This document shows positions 11,275 through 23,240 of a DNA stretch of 64,000 bases, in pieces; position 1 is the first letter of the stretch; each line of letters begins with the position of its first letter. Under the pieces are notes generated by a model. It saw only the letters and a list, made by a program, of their open reading frames with translations. It did no database searches and was not told where the DNA came from. Source of the stretch: Castanea sativa (taxonomy: Eukaryota > Streptophyta > Magnoliopsida > Fagales > Fagaceae); contig NC_134017.1 of assembly GCF_040712315.1 (NCBI RefSeq), positions 79,117,987 through 79,181,986 of the forward strand, in the 5' to 3' direction. Made by a program: the position numbers and the translations under genes.

Positions 11275-12575
11275 CATTCATTAAACTACAAAATACATTG
11301 CAATCTTAGGGAAAGCGGGGAATACAAAATTCAAAAGACATTAACCTCAAGTCTTTTCCAATAGTTTGAAAAAGAAAAATCAGGACATTGATAAAGATAC
11401 ACCCTAATTCTCATCAAAATTTTTCTTGTTCTCAGCAAATTTCCTTGATTACTTCATTGTTTCATCTCATCCAAACTTATTGAATTTTCCATGTCTCTTC
11501 ATCACCAAAGACCCATCAACTTCCATTTTTAGAGGATGTGGACCATATCAGGGACTTTGATTATGGATCTACGTATGCCACCTTGTTTCCACATATGGTT
11601 CAGGCAGTTCACCAAGTCATTGGGAGGTAAAGACTTATTTTCCTTGACCTTTACATCCTCATATTGTGCTCATGATTTGACTTAAATGCTGACTTCTCTT
11701 GTTGTAGCTTTGGGTTATGAGTACTTCGACTTTCATGCCCAAAGTTGAAGGACCCAATTGTAGGAGCTTTTCCATGATTTTCTCATTTTACATTTTCCAA
11801 CTCATGCTCTATTTGACTAAGACTTTCGCCTTCTAGTATCATCACAGGGGACCAAGAGTTTGAGTTTATTAACCAGTATAAAATGGGATGTTTACAATAA
11901 TCCTCTTTTAATTATGATCGTAAAATTAAAAATTTTTGAGTTAATTAGTTTTATAGATCATGTCAAGATATTATTTATTAAAAAAATATTATTGAACCAC
12001 TTTTATGAAATAGCTATTGTTTCTAAGATGGTCTTTGCACCCTTGTGAGGGACAGACTTGTATGGAAGGCATTACAAATCAGCAAAAAATATCAGGTGGG
12101 GGTGGTCTGCAAGTAAATTAAGGTAACATTTTGTCATTTCTAAAAAAATTCTGTACATATAAAAAAAATTAAAAAAGAAAAAAGAAAAAAGAAAGAAAGA
12201 TAATCCCTCACTATTAGGCTATTAGCTATGGCATTCAAGTATCTCGTATACCCTTATTTATCTGCATACACTCAGTAAGATGGTGGAATTAGGGTGCCGG
12301 TAACATTTAAGCATTGTGAGGAAGAAGGCGGATGGGAAGCCCTTTGGCCGGTATGGGCATTGGATTCACAATGATCTTCTCATCAAGAAGCAACTTCTCC
12401 CAGTTGAACCTCTTCACTACATTATGCATGAAAACTAGAATTTCCATGCGTGCGTACTCTTTTCCAGGACACATCCTAGGTCCTCCTCCAAATGGTACAT
12501 AGCTGTAAGGTAATGGTCCATTCCCTTCAAATCTTGAGGGGTCAAACTTTTCAGGCTCTGGGAAGAATTCTGGGT
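11275..12575. repeat. Segmental duplication, copy 1: CYP716A 3' region
   Basis: This 1.3-kb stretch, comprising 1 kb of 3' flank plus most of CYP716A exon 3, recurs at 31,475-32,763 in the same orientation with only scattered differences. Its left limit coincides with the edge of the caulimovirid block in a (TA)n run. Apart from the terminal exon it has no recognisable gene. Confidence 0.9.
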
Positions 12576-15500
12576 TCCTATGTGTTGAGTTTGCACTCCA
12601 ATATAACTAGAAAATTAACAAAAATTTAAAATGTAAAGCTATTGCCAATATAAACATCCAAATTAAAGTGTACAAAAACACATGTGCATAAGCATAGGCG
12701 TGGTGTAAAAAAAAACGCATATACCAACCTTCCAACCCTTGGGAATAGAGAAACCAGCGAAAATAAAGTCATTAATGGCCTCTCGAAAAGCACCCTGAAG
12801 GGGTGGGGCAAGTCTCATCACTTCACAAGCAACATTCCATGAATACTTCATCTTTTGAATGTCATACCAGTTAAGTAACTCCCCTGGTTTCTTTGATTTC
12901 GCAATCTCCATTTGCTCTATTTGATACAAGAACATGAATGAAGATGACTAAACAATGACTTCGTATCAGTGTGATTTAACTTTTGTCTTAAGTGTATAAG
13001 AAAACTAGCCATAAAAGTAAGAAACGGATCCAATTCGTGGTTTCAATTATCTATTACAAATTAAAAATATATTTAATGTTACATCATTTTTTTTGAAACG
13101 TAATGTTACATCATTTAAATAATAACATTATTAACTTTGTCTTTTTATACTGAAAAATATAGTTTTATTTATAAATTTATATCCATTACAATTCAACAAT
13201 AGAATTTGAGGAATGGTGGATAACAGAAAGTTTTCCAATAAGTTTTTGAAATAATAATTATTGTAGCGACTTTTTTTTTTCTTTCAAATTTCCTTTACTG
13301 CTATCAATAAAAAGAATTATTTTTACTATTATATATCTAAACTAGGGGTAAAAATTATAATTATATATATAAATGTTTATATTGATCAATAAAACAAAAA
13401 ATCACTGTCTTTTCAAAGATAATTACATTCAAAATGTAAATATAATTGGAGAATCTAATATATTGAATCCAATAAATTTTAACTATGATTATTAATTTGT
13501 TTACTGAAAGTTGGAAAATATAACTATTTGTTTCGACATTAACATTTTATGGATAACTAGCATGTAACTTTATGCAAACGCATGGATGTATTTAAAATTA
13601 AACAAAATTTTATTATAAAAATATAAATAATTAGTCAAACTAATTTTTTTTATAGCATGTAATACATGCATTCATGCATACATTTAAAATTAAATACAAT
13701 TTTTATTATAAAATATAGATAATTAGTCAAATTATTTTTTAAAAGTAAACATAATTAGTTACATATTAAAATTATTTCCTAAATTTAATACTATATCATT
13801 TTTTTTTCTAATTTTAATAAAATAGAACATGTGGTGATTTTTGTTAGGTGGTGATTTTTATTTTATTTATTTTTTGAAAAACATGTGGTGATTTTTATTG
13901 AGTATATGTGATTGTTTTTTTTTTTTTAATTTTATAGTTCATTAATATTAGATTCTTAGTATTTTGTACTTATTAACTCACTTGATACAGAGATTAAAAA
14001 AACTTAAGTAGACACATGGCACAAGTTTAAGTGGGTAATTATGGTGTAGTTCATACATAAATTTGGATTATAATTTCAAATTCTAATTCGATTTTCTCTA
14101 AACTTTACCTATTAATATATATATATATATGACTTATAAATTTGAATTTTTTTAGTTATATGATTATATTTTTTATTGTTTATTATATTGGACTCCTTGT
14201 TTTCTACACTAAATTAATTACTTTGACACAAAAATTTAAAAATTTAGATTAGATAGGACACGTGGCGCAAAATTAAACTCTAATTAAAATTTACTTTTTA
14301 CACTAAATTAACTTACTTGGTACAAAATTCTAAATTTTAGATTAGATGAGACACATGACGCAAAATTAGACTCTAATTGAATTCTAATTTAAAATTTAAT
14401 TAGATTTTCTCTCTGCTTTGCTTATTATTATACATATAGATGAATAATATTTCAAAAATTATTTTCTAAAAAACTATCTCATTTTTCCATGTTTAGTAGC
14501 AACCTTAAAATAAGTTCAAAAACTATTTATTGAATTTCCTTATTTTAGCTTCACATGAGATAAAATTAATTTCTTTATTTAATTTTTCTTGAGATAGAGT
14601 TTTTTTTTTTTTTTTTTGAAAATTTTAGTGGAAAATAACTCTATCTCATATCAAACTAAATAAGGAAAGTTAATAAAATATAACTTTCTTTTCATCCATT
14701 TTTTTATACTACTAAATATAGGAAATTGTGAAAAACTGTACTTATATAAAGTTTTCCATCGAAACAAACGGAATTATTAAATCTAGTTTTTGTTTGCATC
14801 CACAGGCATTAATGCCATTCCAAGCATATGAAAGAAAGCGAGTAGAATGGCATTTTTTAAAGCTTTTTACTATTATTTTATTAACTTATTTTTTTATCTT
14901 CAGCTTTTTTTTTTTTTTTTTTTGATATATATCTTCAGTTTTTTAAACTATTATTTCTTAAACTGAATCATATATTTGCCAACTTTCAATAAACAAATCA
15001 ATAATCTTTTCAATAAACCCTAATCCAAATGCAAATTAATTAAGCATGATATTTTGTTGTAAAACAGGTTGTACCTCTAGCATGTTTCATTCTAGAATAG
15101 TTATCAAACCCAAACCAACTTGGTTAGTTGGATTAATGAATTAGTAAAAAATAAAGCATATGACCTGGTCAAATCTAGTAAATTCCGGTAAATTCTTTGT
15201 AATCCTTTTCAACCCTAACGAACTCTTAAAAGCGTGTGGTTTTTTTTTTTTTTTTTATGTACTCCACATAATTTTTTAAATGATTTGAGATTTTGGTTTT
15301 GTTGAAAAGAGAAAAACCTGTATTAAGGAATAAAATCAATGAAGACATTATCTCCCATGATTTATTTTGATTATTTACAAAAAAAAAAAAAAAGTGTCTC
15401 CTAATTTATATATGTAGAATTGGTTTAAATTATTTTCATTTCAAAGTTTTTTTTTTCTCTTTTTTTTTTTTAATTTTCTTAATTGAATTGTTTCTACTTA

Positions 15501-17142
15501 TATTTATGTCAACATTCTTAATATATTCCTTAATAAGTTAAACTTGAATTACGTAATAGTCTTTTATGAATTTATCTTTTATGACTTATCATTTAGGTAT
15601 TCACTAAAACATTATTAATAATTTTAATGAAAAAACATAGTGGAGTTCTTTATGTTTATCATTTTTTTTTGAGAAACTTTATGTTTATCTTTTGAGAGTG
15701 TCCAATAATTAATATTGATTAAGTATGTCACCATATGTTTTTTTTTTTTTTTATCATGAATATATATATGTTTTTTTTTGGTAAAAAATAACAAGCATTA
15801 AATTTATTTCGAAATATTGGAAACAATTGTGAAGGAACAGCTTATTTCACAACTGGACATGTCAAAAATTTTGAAAAAGAAAAATGTTGGAAAAAATATC
15901 GTATTTTTAAATTTATTTTTTTCTTTTTTTTATTTCCTATCAGTCTGAGAATGTCTTTTGAAATTATTTTTTATTTTTTATTTTTTCCAGATAAGTAGAT
16001 GAGGGAGGCTGAGAGGGGAGATAAGGTTGAAACCATAAGGTGGGCACCACAAAAATGCCATCACCAGTGGAAAATCATTTGAACTCCCTTTTAGGAATTT
16101 GCTTAAATTGGGATAAATTCACTACTATGAATTCACAAAGAATAGAAGAATCATTGAATTGAAAAAGGTAAGTGAAGGAAAGTTTACCTTTTAGGACCTC
16201 ATTGTAGATATCAGGAAATTCTGCAAGATACTTGACAACAAAAGTAATAGCTGCGCTTGCTGTGTCATGTCCACCTACAAGCAAACCAATAATCTTGTCA
16301 GCTATGTCCATCTCATTCATGTACTGTCCATTCTCATCAGAGGTGAGCAACATATGTGACAAAATATCCTGTGTGGGAGATGCTTTGTTCTCGGCCAAAT
16401 CAATCTTCCTCTGCTTAATGATAGCCCTCAACTCCTTCCTTATCAAGTTTGAAGCCTTAATAGCACGGTTGAATGCTGTCCCTGGAAAATTTATGGGAAT
16501 AGAAATGACCCCAGAAGCCAAAAAACTGAAAGGATCTTCAAACTTTGCAACATGCTTTGGATCTTCAATGCTCAAGAACAGCTTGCAGGCCAACCAAAAG
16601 GTGTACCTCTTTGCAAGTGGAAACACAATCACTTCTTGCTTGCCATCCCAACCAGCCGCAAAGTGTCTTTGTGCAATAGTGTCCATGATACCTATATATC
16701 TCTGTAAGGCCTCTGCTTTCATGATGTTTGGTAATAACTTTCTCAAATTCTTGGATTCTTTACTGGAAGAGGATTTTTGAGTGGAAGGGAAGATTTTGTT
16801 CACAGAATTTGGCCACCAAGTCGTGACAAGCTTGTTTTCATTGGAAAACAAAAACTTGTTCCCAGCCGAACCACACATAACAGCCACCGGCTCTCCAAGG
16901 ATTGAAGTCTTGAAGACTTGGGAAGAGAATTTAGCCATTCTATCATATATGAACTTTTCTGGGTGACCCTTTCTTCCAGTGGAGAGAAACTCAAGGCTCT
17001 CACCAATGAAAGGTAAGCCCATCTTCCCCCTTGGAAGATTTGGGAGTGAAGCATAGGAATTGTGGTATAGAAGGAATACAACACAACAAAGAGAAACAAG
17101 GAAAACTGAGAGTATCAAACCACAAAGGAAGAAAAGCTCCAT
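12307..17142 (-). CDS. CYP716A: Cytochrome P450, CYP716A-type (pentacyclic triterpene C-28 oxidase)
   Basis: Three exons, 17,142-16,188, 12,916-12,729 and 12,606-12,307, join in frame to 480 codons plus stop, the usual CYP716A length. The start at 17,142 (MELFFLCG) begins a hydrophobic ER anchor; the frame is open further upstream but that extension does not resemble the family. Motifs: Gly-rich [18 protein letters not shown] hinge, I-helix GGHDTA (residues 290-295), ExxR EVMR (350-353), [10 protein letters not shown], and the heme loop [10 protein letters not shown] with Cys427. Enzymes of this subfamily sit in the ER membrane and oxidise C-28 of alpha/beta-amyrin or lupeol to the alcohol, aldehyde and acid (oleanolic, ursolic, betulinic acids). 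No disruption was found. Intron 1 is 3.3 kb. An OSC lies next to it in the opposite orientation. Substrate choice is inferred. Confidence 0.93.
12917..16187 (-). other. Expanded first intron of CYP716A
   Basis: The 3.3-kb intron (donor GTAAAC, acceptor AAATAG) is AT-rich, with homopolymer T runs and internally repeated blocks: a roughly 100-bp unit with GTAACTTTATGCA / GTAATACATGCA and AATAATTAGTCAAA occurs twice near 13,557-13,745, and a block with ACACGTGGCGCAAAATTA / ACACATGACGCAAAATTA occurs twice near 14,220-14,400. No coding sequence is visible. These look like remnants of AT-rich transposable elements; I could not identify the family. Confidence 0.7.
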
Positions 17143-17215
17143 AGTTGATGAAGCAGTTGGTACTTTATATAAAATGGCTTTTAGTGGCACCTGTTTGCAA
17201 AAGACAATATGTGAG

Positions 17216-17223
17216 TGTATATA
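17216..17223 (-). promoter_or_regulatory. Candidate TATA box of CYP716A
   Basis: Reading on the minus strand the sequence is CCTATATACA, about 75 bp upstream of the ATG, a normal plant spacing. A second TATATAAA at 17,163-17,171 lies only about 25 bp from the ATG and would leave almost no 5' UTR. Positional evidence only. Confidence 0.35.
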
Positions 17224-17839
17224 GGCAAAAACAATGGTCATTCTAGAAACCATAGCCATGATTTGTTTCAACCTTCTAGAAACAACCCATAATTCTAAAA
17301 GCCATAATGAACAATTTGTGGGATGGGAGAATAAAGAAAATTTTAGGCCATTGGTTAGTTCCTCTGAAAAATGGGTGCATTCTGTTTTCAATTCTTATTT
17401 TTTGTGTGATCCGGCCACTGGTGAAAAACTTGCTTAGGTTAATTTTTTGTTGTCATTTCCAGTTTCAATACCTAAAAAACGTGAGAATAAAAACAAAATA
17501 AGAAATCAACTTTTTGGCATTTTTATATTTTCAGTAATATGAGTGCAGTGACATTTTCATTAAAAAAATTGAAGATTGTGGGAAAAGATTGTGAGCATAT
17601 TGTTAGGAAAGTAACTTTTTTTCATATATAAGAATCAAATGTCAAATAGAGTACCCAGTGTTTTTTGTCCTCAAATTCTGAAAATGGATACAAAAAATTT
17701 ATTATTAAATTTATATTAATAAGTTTATCTTTGTTAGTCATTTTTAGTTTTGATCTAGAGGGTTTGCCTTAAGAAAATGAAAAAAAAAATGAAAGGCTAT
17801 TTATACAATAAAATAAAAAAAGAGAAAGAAAAGGGTGTA

Positions 17840-18045
17840 ATCTACACCCCACATCTCTAGCATGGTACTCCTTTTATTTTTGGTTTTTTAAAGGTGAGAT
17901 TTCCAAGAGTGTTATAAACTTATGAGAAAGTTAACATGTGTCTAAAGGGAATTAGTTTAGAAAATATTTTAATAAACTTTTTATGAAAAAAAATAAAAAA
18001 TTTTTTTCGATATAATTGTTTTAAGAACATCCATTAACATAACCT
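17840..18045 (+). repeat. Dispersed repeat, inverted partner of 20,268-20,495
   Basis: The stretch containing CATCTCTAGCATGGTACTCC, a GGTGAGATTTCCAAGAGTGT block and the end AACATCCATTAACATAACC is found in reverse complement at 20,268-20,495 (GTTAATGGATGTT ... TTGGAAATCTCATC ... ATGCTAGAGATATGG). Two members of one short transposable-element family in opposite orientation. Confidence 0.6.
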
Positions 18046-18477
18046 ATAAATTTATAAAGACTTGGCTTTGTTTGTCAAAATAGGAACATGCAACTAAAAT
18101 TGAATACATATCACTATCACTGATAGTCTAACTAATACTCCAATGTACCATAACACTTACCCAAGGTTTGTCCTAATTCATAATTAGTAGGTTGGCTGTT
18201 AGCAAGTGGTACTTGTGGCTCTACATAATGACATTGACAAAGATCATGAATTCAGATACATGTTATATCTAACGAAGTCATCACTTGCCATTAATGAAAA
18301 GCATATGCAACCTTAATTATTAAGTTATGGGTGTAAACTAATTAATGACTTATTGAAAAAAGTATTTCAAACAGGTTTCATTATGGTTTATAAATTAATA
18401 TTAATTATTCCTTGACTTATTTGTTTAAGACACTCATTAACAAATACCCATCCAAAAATTTACCCACCACCACACAC

Positions 18478-18600
18478 TCTTAGCGCGATGGTCACTCTAC
18501 AAGTATTAAGTATTTGTGGAGTGTGAGGAGGTAAGGGTTGATGTTCAAATCTCCAAGAAGGAGTTTTACACATATATATACTTAGATTAAAAAGTTATTT
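18478..18600 (+). repeat. tRNA-derived SINE-like sequence
   Basis: TTAGCGCGATGGTCACTCTAC followed about 60 bp later by GATGTTCAAATCTCC resembles the A and B boxes of a tRNA-type pol III promoter. A relative lies at 45,250-45,390. No clean 3' tail or target-site duplication was identified. Confidence 0.4.
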
Positions 18601-19402
18601 GATAGGTATAATAATAGAGGACTGAGATTTAAACTTTAAACGTTTCTATTAAAAATATTAAAATATACTAGTTCAGTTATAAAACTCTTATGAAGTAAAT
18701 TAAGAAAGTCGGATAATCAAGTACTATCATTCTCTTTTTAACAAGAGCCAAACTTTTGTGCGTAAGTTATTAAGTATGAGGTACCATGGGGTTGAGGCAT
18801 AAAAAGGAGAAATAAACAAACAAAAGGTGTATTTAAGGAAATAAGTTACTTTATTTGTTTAAAGCCATTTTTTTATTATTATATAGAATTAAAGTCACTT
18901 TTTATTTCTCATTTAAAGTAAAATAAGTTTTTTTTAATTAAATAGATAGAATTTAAATAAATAAGTTAGTAGTAAATAAAAGTTGTCCTATAAAAAAGAA
19001 TATATGCTAAGAAAATTTGGGTTTTTTTTTTTTTTTTTTCATTCATTGGATTTGGGTGACAAAGAGCATCTTAAGAAAAATTATCATTGAACTCATATTC
19101 AATCAGCATGATGATTTTGGACAGGAAATTAGCTAAATCAGAAAAAAGCAAAATGAAAAAATCAAAGTGGGAGTAGGTTTGTGAAAAGATGGGTAGCAAT
19201 GAGCACATGACAGCAATACACTAGTATTATGTTACATTACATATCATTGACGCACTTGCATGAGAAGATGACTCTCTCTCTCTCTCTGGTTTCTTCTCTC
19301 CTCTTTGACTCCAGACTTTAATATCCCAATGTCAAAAAAAAAATTACCCTTTTTAAACATTTTATTGAACGACAACGGAGTAACTAGGCTTTCAAAAAAA
19401 AA

Positions 19403-19573
19403 AATGATATGTACACAATATTTTCATAATATTTTTACAATAAATCATAGGTGGCAAGTTGTTATTGTTGGGACAAAAAAATAATCTTAGTGTTAGGTTC
19501 AAATTTGAACCAATAACAACTAACTACCTATGATTTGTTGTAAAAATGTTGTGAAAATATTGTAGATGTAGAA
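19403..19573. repeat. Palindromic MITE
   Basis: The left half (GTACACAATATTTTCATAAT, ATCATAGGTGGCAAGTTGTT) is mirrored by the right half (AACAACTAACTACCTATGAT, GTGAAAATATTGTAGATGTA). A second member is at 55,262-55,445, which confirms a repeat family. Confidence 0.65.
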
Positions 19574-19577
19574 TCTC

Positions 19578-19883
19578 TCTTCAAAAAAACCGGGCAAAGG
19601 CCATAAAATATGAACAGCGAAATTGGCTTAGGGGAAAAGGAAGATTAATTACTATTAATTAGGAACAGTACAACGGTTTTGTAGCATGCAGTCATGGCAA
19701 TCCGAAGTTCCGAACTTTTTTGAAATGTAATATTTTTATTTATCGTATTTAAGGATTTTTTAAGACAATAAGTAACCGCTTAAAACTAAATCTATTTCAT
19801 ATATATAGTAATTAATCTTCCTTTTCCCCTAAGCCAATTTCGCTGTTCATAGTTTATTGCCTTTGCCCTATTTTTTTGAAAGC
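19578..19883. repeat. Inverted repeat with arms of about 78 bp
   Basis: Arms 19,578-19,655 and 19,805-19,883 are near-perfect reverse complements, sharing GGCTTAGGGGAAAAGGAAGA and its complement, around a 150-bp loop. It can form a long hairpin; it may be a MITE. The right arm is cut by the SINE that follows. Confidence 0.75.
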
Positions 19884-19885
19884 TT

Positions 19886-20057
19886 TTTTTTTTTTTTTTT
19901 TGAGAGAGAGTTTTAACTTATAGCATCCGCTCCTGATGATGCTCTTTTATCATCAGACAAAGACACCAATCAGTTTTTGGTGTAAACAGAAATTGAATCT
20001 CGGATCTCTTATTCAACTATTAGAGACTTTACCAGTTGAGCTAACTGAAACTCACTG
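19886..20057 (-). mobile_element. tRNA-derived SINE with target-site duplication
   Basis: On the minus strand the body starts near 20,057 and has a box A-like TTAGCTCAACTGGTAAAGTC and a box B-like GAGATTCAATTTC, then ends in GAGAGA and a poly(A) (seen as T run at 19,884-19,901). It is flanked by the 14-bp direct repeat TTTTTTGAAAGCTT at 19,872-19,885 and 20,058-20,071. Pol III boxes, A tail and TSD together make this a firm SINE call. Confidence 0.85.
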
Positions 20058-20078
20058 TTTTTTGAAAGCTTATAAATT

Positions 20079-20256
20079 GGGTAATGCTAATGAATGCCGT
20101 TGGGAAAATGGTTAACAATTTATTTAAATAAAATTTTTATGGAAAAAGAAAAAAAACAATTAATTATTTACAATTTTTTTCATTTTTCATAAAAGTGGTG
20201 TCAAAACATTTATCAAATTGATTGTTAACCATTACCGGCACTTGTTAGCATGACCC
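20079..20256. repeat. MITE with terminal inverted repeats
   Basis: Termini GGGTAATGCTAATGAATGCC and GGCACTTGTTAGCATGACCC are inverted repeats matching at about 16 of 20 positions. A related element lies at 20,641-20,819 and a more decayed relative near 37,390-37,545. Confidence 0.6.
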
Positions 20257-20267
20257 AAAATTATGGG

Positions 20268-20495
20268 TCATGTTAATGGATGTTTTTAAAATAATTATAT
20301 CGCCAATTTTTTTTTTTATATATATAAAATTTATTAAGATACTTCCTATTTCTCGTAATTTTATAACACTCTTGTTTTAGCAACAACAACAAATATATAT
20401 ATATATATATAAAACACCCTTGGAAATCTCATCTTAAACAAACCAAAAATAAAGGGGGTATTATGCTAGAGATATGGCGTGTAGACGTCACGCTT
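20268..20495 (-). repeat. Dispersed repeat, inverted partner of 17,840-18,045
   Basis: Reverse-complement relative of 17,840-18,045, slightly longer because of an inserted CAACAACAACAA(TA)n tract near 20,380-20,410. Confidence 0.55.
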
Positions 20496-20519
20496 ACTTT
20501 GCATTACATCTTTTGACTT

Positions 20520-20567
<48 letters not shown>

Positions 20568-20640
20568 TTTAATTGGGCATTGTTAATTTACTTTTTGTAT
20601 TAAAAGTTGGGTCATACTCTCTCAAAAAAAACAAAAATTT

Positions 20641-20819
20641 GGGTCATACTAATAAGTGCTTTTAAAGTATTAGTTAACAATTTATTTTAGGAAAGTTTTG
20701 ACACCACTTTTATGAGAATTAAAAAAAATTGTCAAAATATTAATTGTTTTTTTTCCTATATAAACTTTTTTTTAGATGGATTAATAACCAATACCTTAAG
20801 GGCACTTGTTAACATTTCA
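20641..20819. repeat. MITE related to 20,079-20,256
   Basis: Begins GGGTCATACTAATAAGTGC and ends GGGCACTTGTTAACA, with the same GTTAACAATTTATTT and GACACCACTTTTATGA blocks as the preceding MITE, partly in opposite orientation. Confidence 0.55.
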
Positions 20820-20990
20820 TTTGGAAATTATTCGAATAAATAATAAAATATAAAAATTTAACATTAAAAACAATTCGAGTAATAGGCATATGAATACTTT
20901 CAATTTATGGGTAAAGATAAATTCTATATCGTTATCACTATCCTGATTTTGCCTTATTGACTAAACGTTCCTTTTAAAAATTACAATGTG

Positions 20991-20991
<1 letters not shown>

Positions 20992-21052
<61 letters not shown>
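20992..21052. repeat. (TA)n microsatellite
   Basis: About 60 bp of uninterrupted TA repeats. Shorter (TA)n runs occur at 20,524-20,550, 23,360-23,372 and 23,539-23,552. Confidence 0.95.
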
Positions 21053-21054
<2 letters not shown>

Positions 21055-21659
21055 AAATTGTGTCTTAAATATCGTGGATATACCCGAGGACAAATCTAGA
21101 ATTTTGAGTTAAAGGGGACCAAAGTATAAGTAAAAAGAAAAATTCATGAAATTTCAACTATTTTCTAACCAAAGTTATTATTATTATCTCAAAACATCTC
21201 TTTCCTCCTTAACCAAAAACCATTGCCCTCGATCTAAATAATTTCTAAAACACTCATTTGCATAATTATAGTAATTGTGTAAATTTTCCCGATTAACTTC
21301 AAAATACACCAACTTCAATCTATGTATCATTGTACAAAAACGCATTTGTGCTATAGTAATTATTTAAATTTGCAAAAGTACATTTATGCTAAAAAAATTG
21401 TGTAAATTTATACAATTACAATATAACAAATGTATTTTGCACAATAATACATAGACTGATGTGAGTGTATTTTGAGGTTAATTAAACAAATTTGGGGCCT
21501 TATGTTATTTTAGAATTGATGCAAATCCTCTCTCAAAAAAAAAAAAATTGATGCAAATGCTATTATAATAAAATCAATGTAAAATTGTAAGGGAGGGGCC
21601 CAAAAGTTTTGAAAGAGGGGGTCTAAATATAAAATTGTAAAAAATATACCTCTCTCTCC

Positions 21660-21691
<32 letters not shown>

Positions 21692-23034
21692 TTTTTTTTT
21701 CTTTTTTCTTTTTTCTTTTTTCCCCCTTAAGACTAAGGAGGCCGGGCCCCCACCTAGATCCATCCTATACCAAGGTATCTTACCTAATTGTCACGTATAC
21801 TATTTTTAATTATAGTTGTACTATTAACTTCAAATAACCTATTATGTATGAATATATGTACGTTTAACATATATAAGTGTGTGTGAGAATATATATATAT
21901 ACACACACACACATTGGTTTGCTTTTTTTTCTCTCTAACTTCCTTGTTGTATGTGTTGCCGAGTTTTAATTTTGAGTGAAAAAAAATGAATTATTTTTTT
22001 GAAGTAATATGATTCTTATTTGCTATATGACTTACAATGACAGGACAATTTTTTTATATGAAAAGAATGATTTAAATTTTTAGCAATATCATGTAAAACT
22101 TGTATTATGGGAATTTTTTTTTTTTTTTTTTTTGAGAGAGAGAGTATTATGGGAAAATTGTTATAGGGTATAACGAATTTTCTTTTATGTACGCTAGGTT
22201 TTCTTTACTCTCAAACCTTCTGTTTAAATGTCGTATATATCTAAGTACATGAAAAGCTTTAATATAATTTACTTGGAGTGAGTCTCTATTACCGTGGTTG
22301 TTTTGTTTTTTTCTTTTTTTTTTTTACTTTATATGTTATTATTTGATTTTAATTAAATATTTAATTTTATTATTTATAATTCTTTCTTAAACCATGCATT
22401 GCACAAGCATAATACTAATTATACAAATTTTTGGAATTAATAAGATTCCAAAAAAAGGCTTTAGATATAATCCAATAGATATCAGTTTGAAGGCATAAGG
22501 GTCTAAAAACACTGAACTAATTAGCTTTGTAGCCACGTACAATTTACTACTTGTTACTAAAATTAACAATAAAATAATGGACATAACAAAAATTCACAAC
22601 GTTATCAAATTAGCCTACCACTTCACACATGCATCCACCACAATTTGCAATAATTTTTTTTTTTCAATAGCCCCTTTAATTATGAGGTGGTAGGCCAAAT
22701 TAGAAATGTTGTAAAATTTGATAAATTTTTGTTGTGGTTATAGAAAGAATTATAATTAAAGCAATCAAAAGATATAAGATTGGTAGGTGTCATAGGTAAG
22801 CTAAAATGTACGAGCTATAGCCTATATTTTTATGAATTTAGGTGGGTAGAAAGAAAGAATAAATACGTTTTACTTCTTGTCCTTTTTTTTTCCTGGGCTA
22901 ATTAATTGGTTTGAGAAAAATCATAATTCCCACTTGCTCATGTCTCCCGTTGGTACAACTACAAACTACAAACTATAAATTAATAACAAGGCTTCATTAA
23001 AAATCATATATCATATTATACTTTTGGTAGACCT

Positions 23035-23240
23035 GTGCGTTGTACAGTTTTGGTCAAATTCAGTCCAAATCGATCTACTTTTTGGTCCATTTGGTCTACC
23101 TTGATCCGGTTCGGTCCATTTGATCTAATTCAGTCTATTTGGTCTACTCGGTCCATTGGGTCTAATTTGGTATATTCGGTCCAATTTAGTATTTTCGGTC
23201 TAGTTCGGTTCACTTTGATCCATTTTTGTTGGTTTGGCCC
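23035..23240. repeat. Degenerate GGTC minisatellite
   Basis: About 200 bp of imperfect units of the type TTYGGTCYANTT (for example TTTGGTCCATTTGGTCTACC). The open frame across it is a by-product of the repeat. Confidence 0.75.

Noticed and set aside
17143..17391. Upstream in-frame extension of the CYP716A first exon, adding about 83 residues
   Set aside because: CYP716A proteins begin at MELFF-type anchors; the extension is unlike the family, and TATA-like sequences lie inside it.
18478..18600. Candidate tRNA gene (A-box and B-box-like sequences)
   Set aside because: No acceptor stem or anticodon arm can be paired and a related copy exists at 45 kb, so a SINE-type repeat is the better reading.
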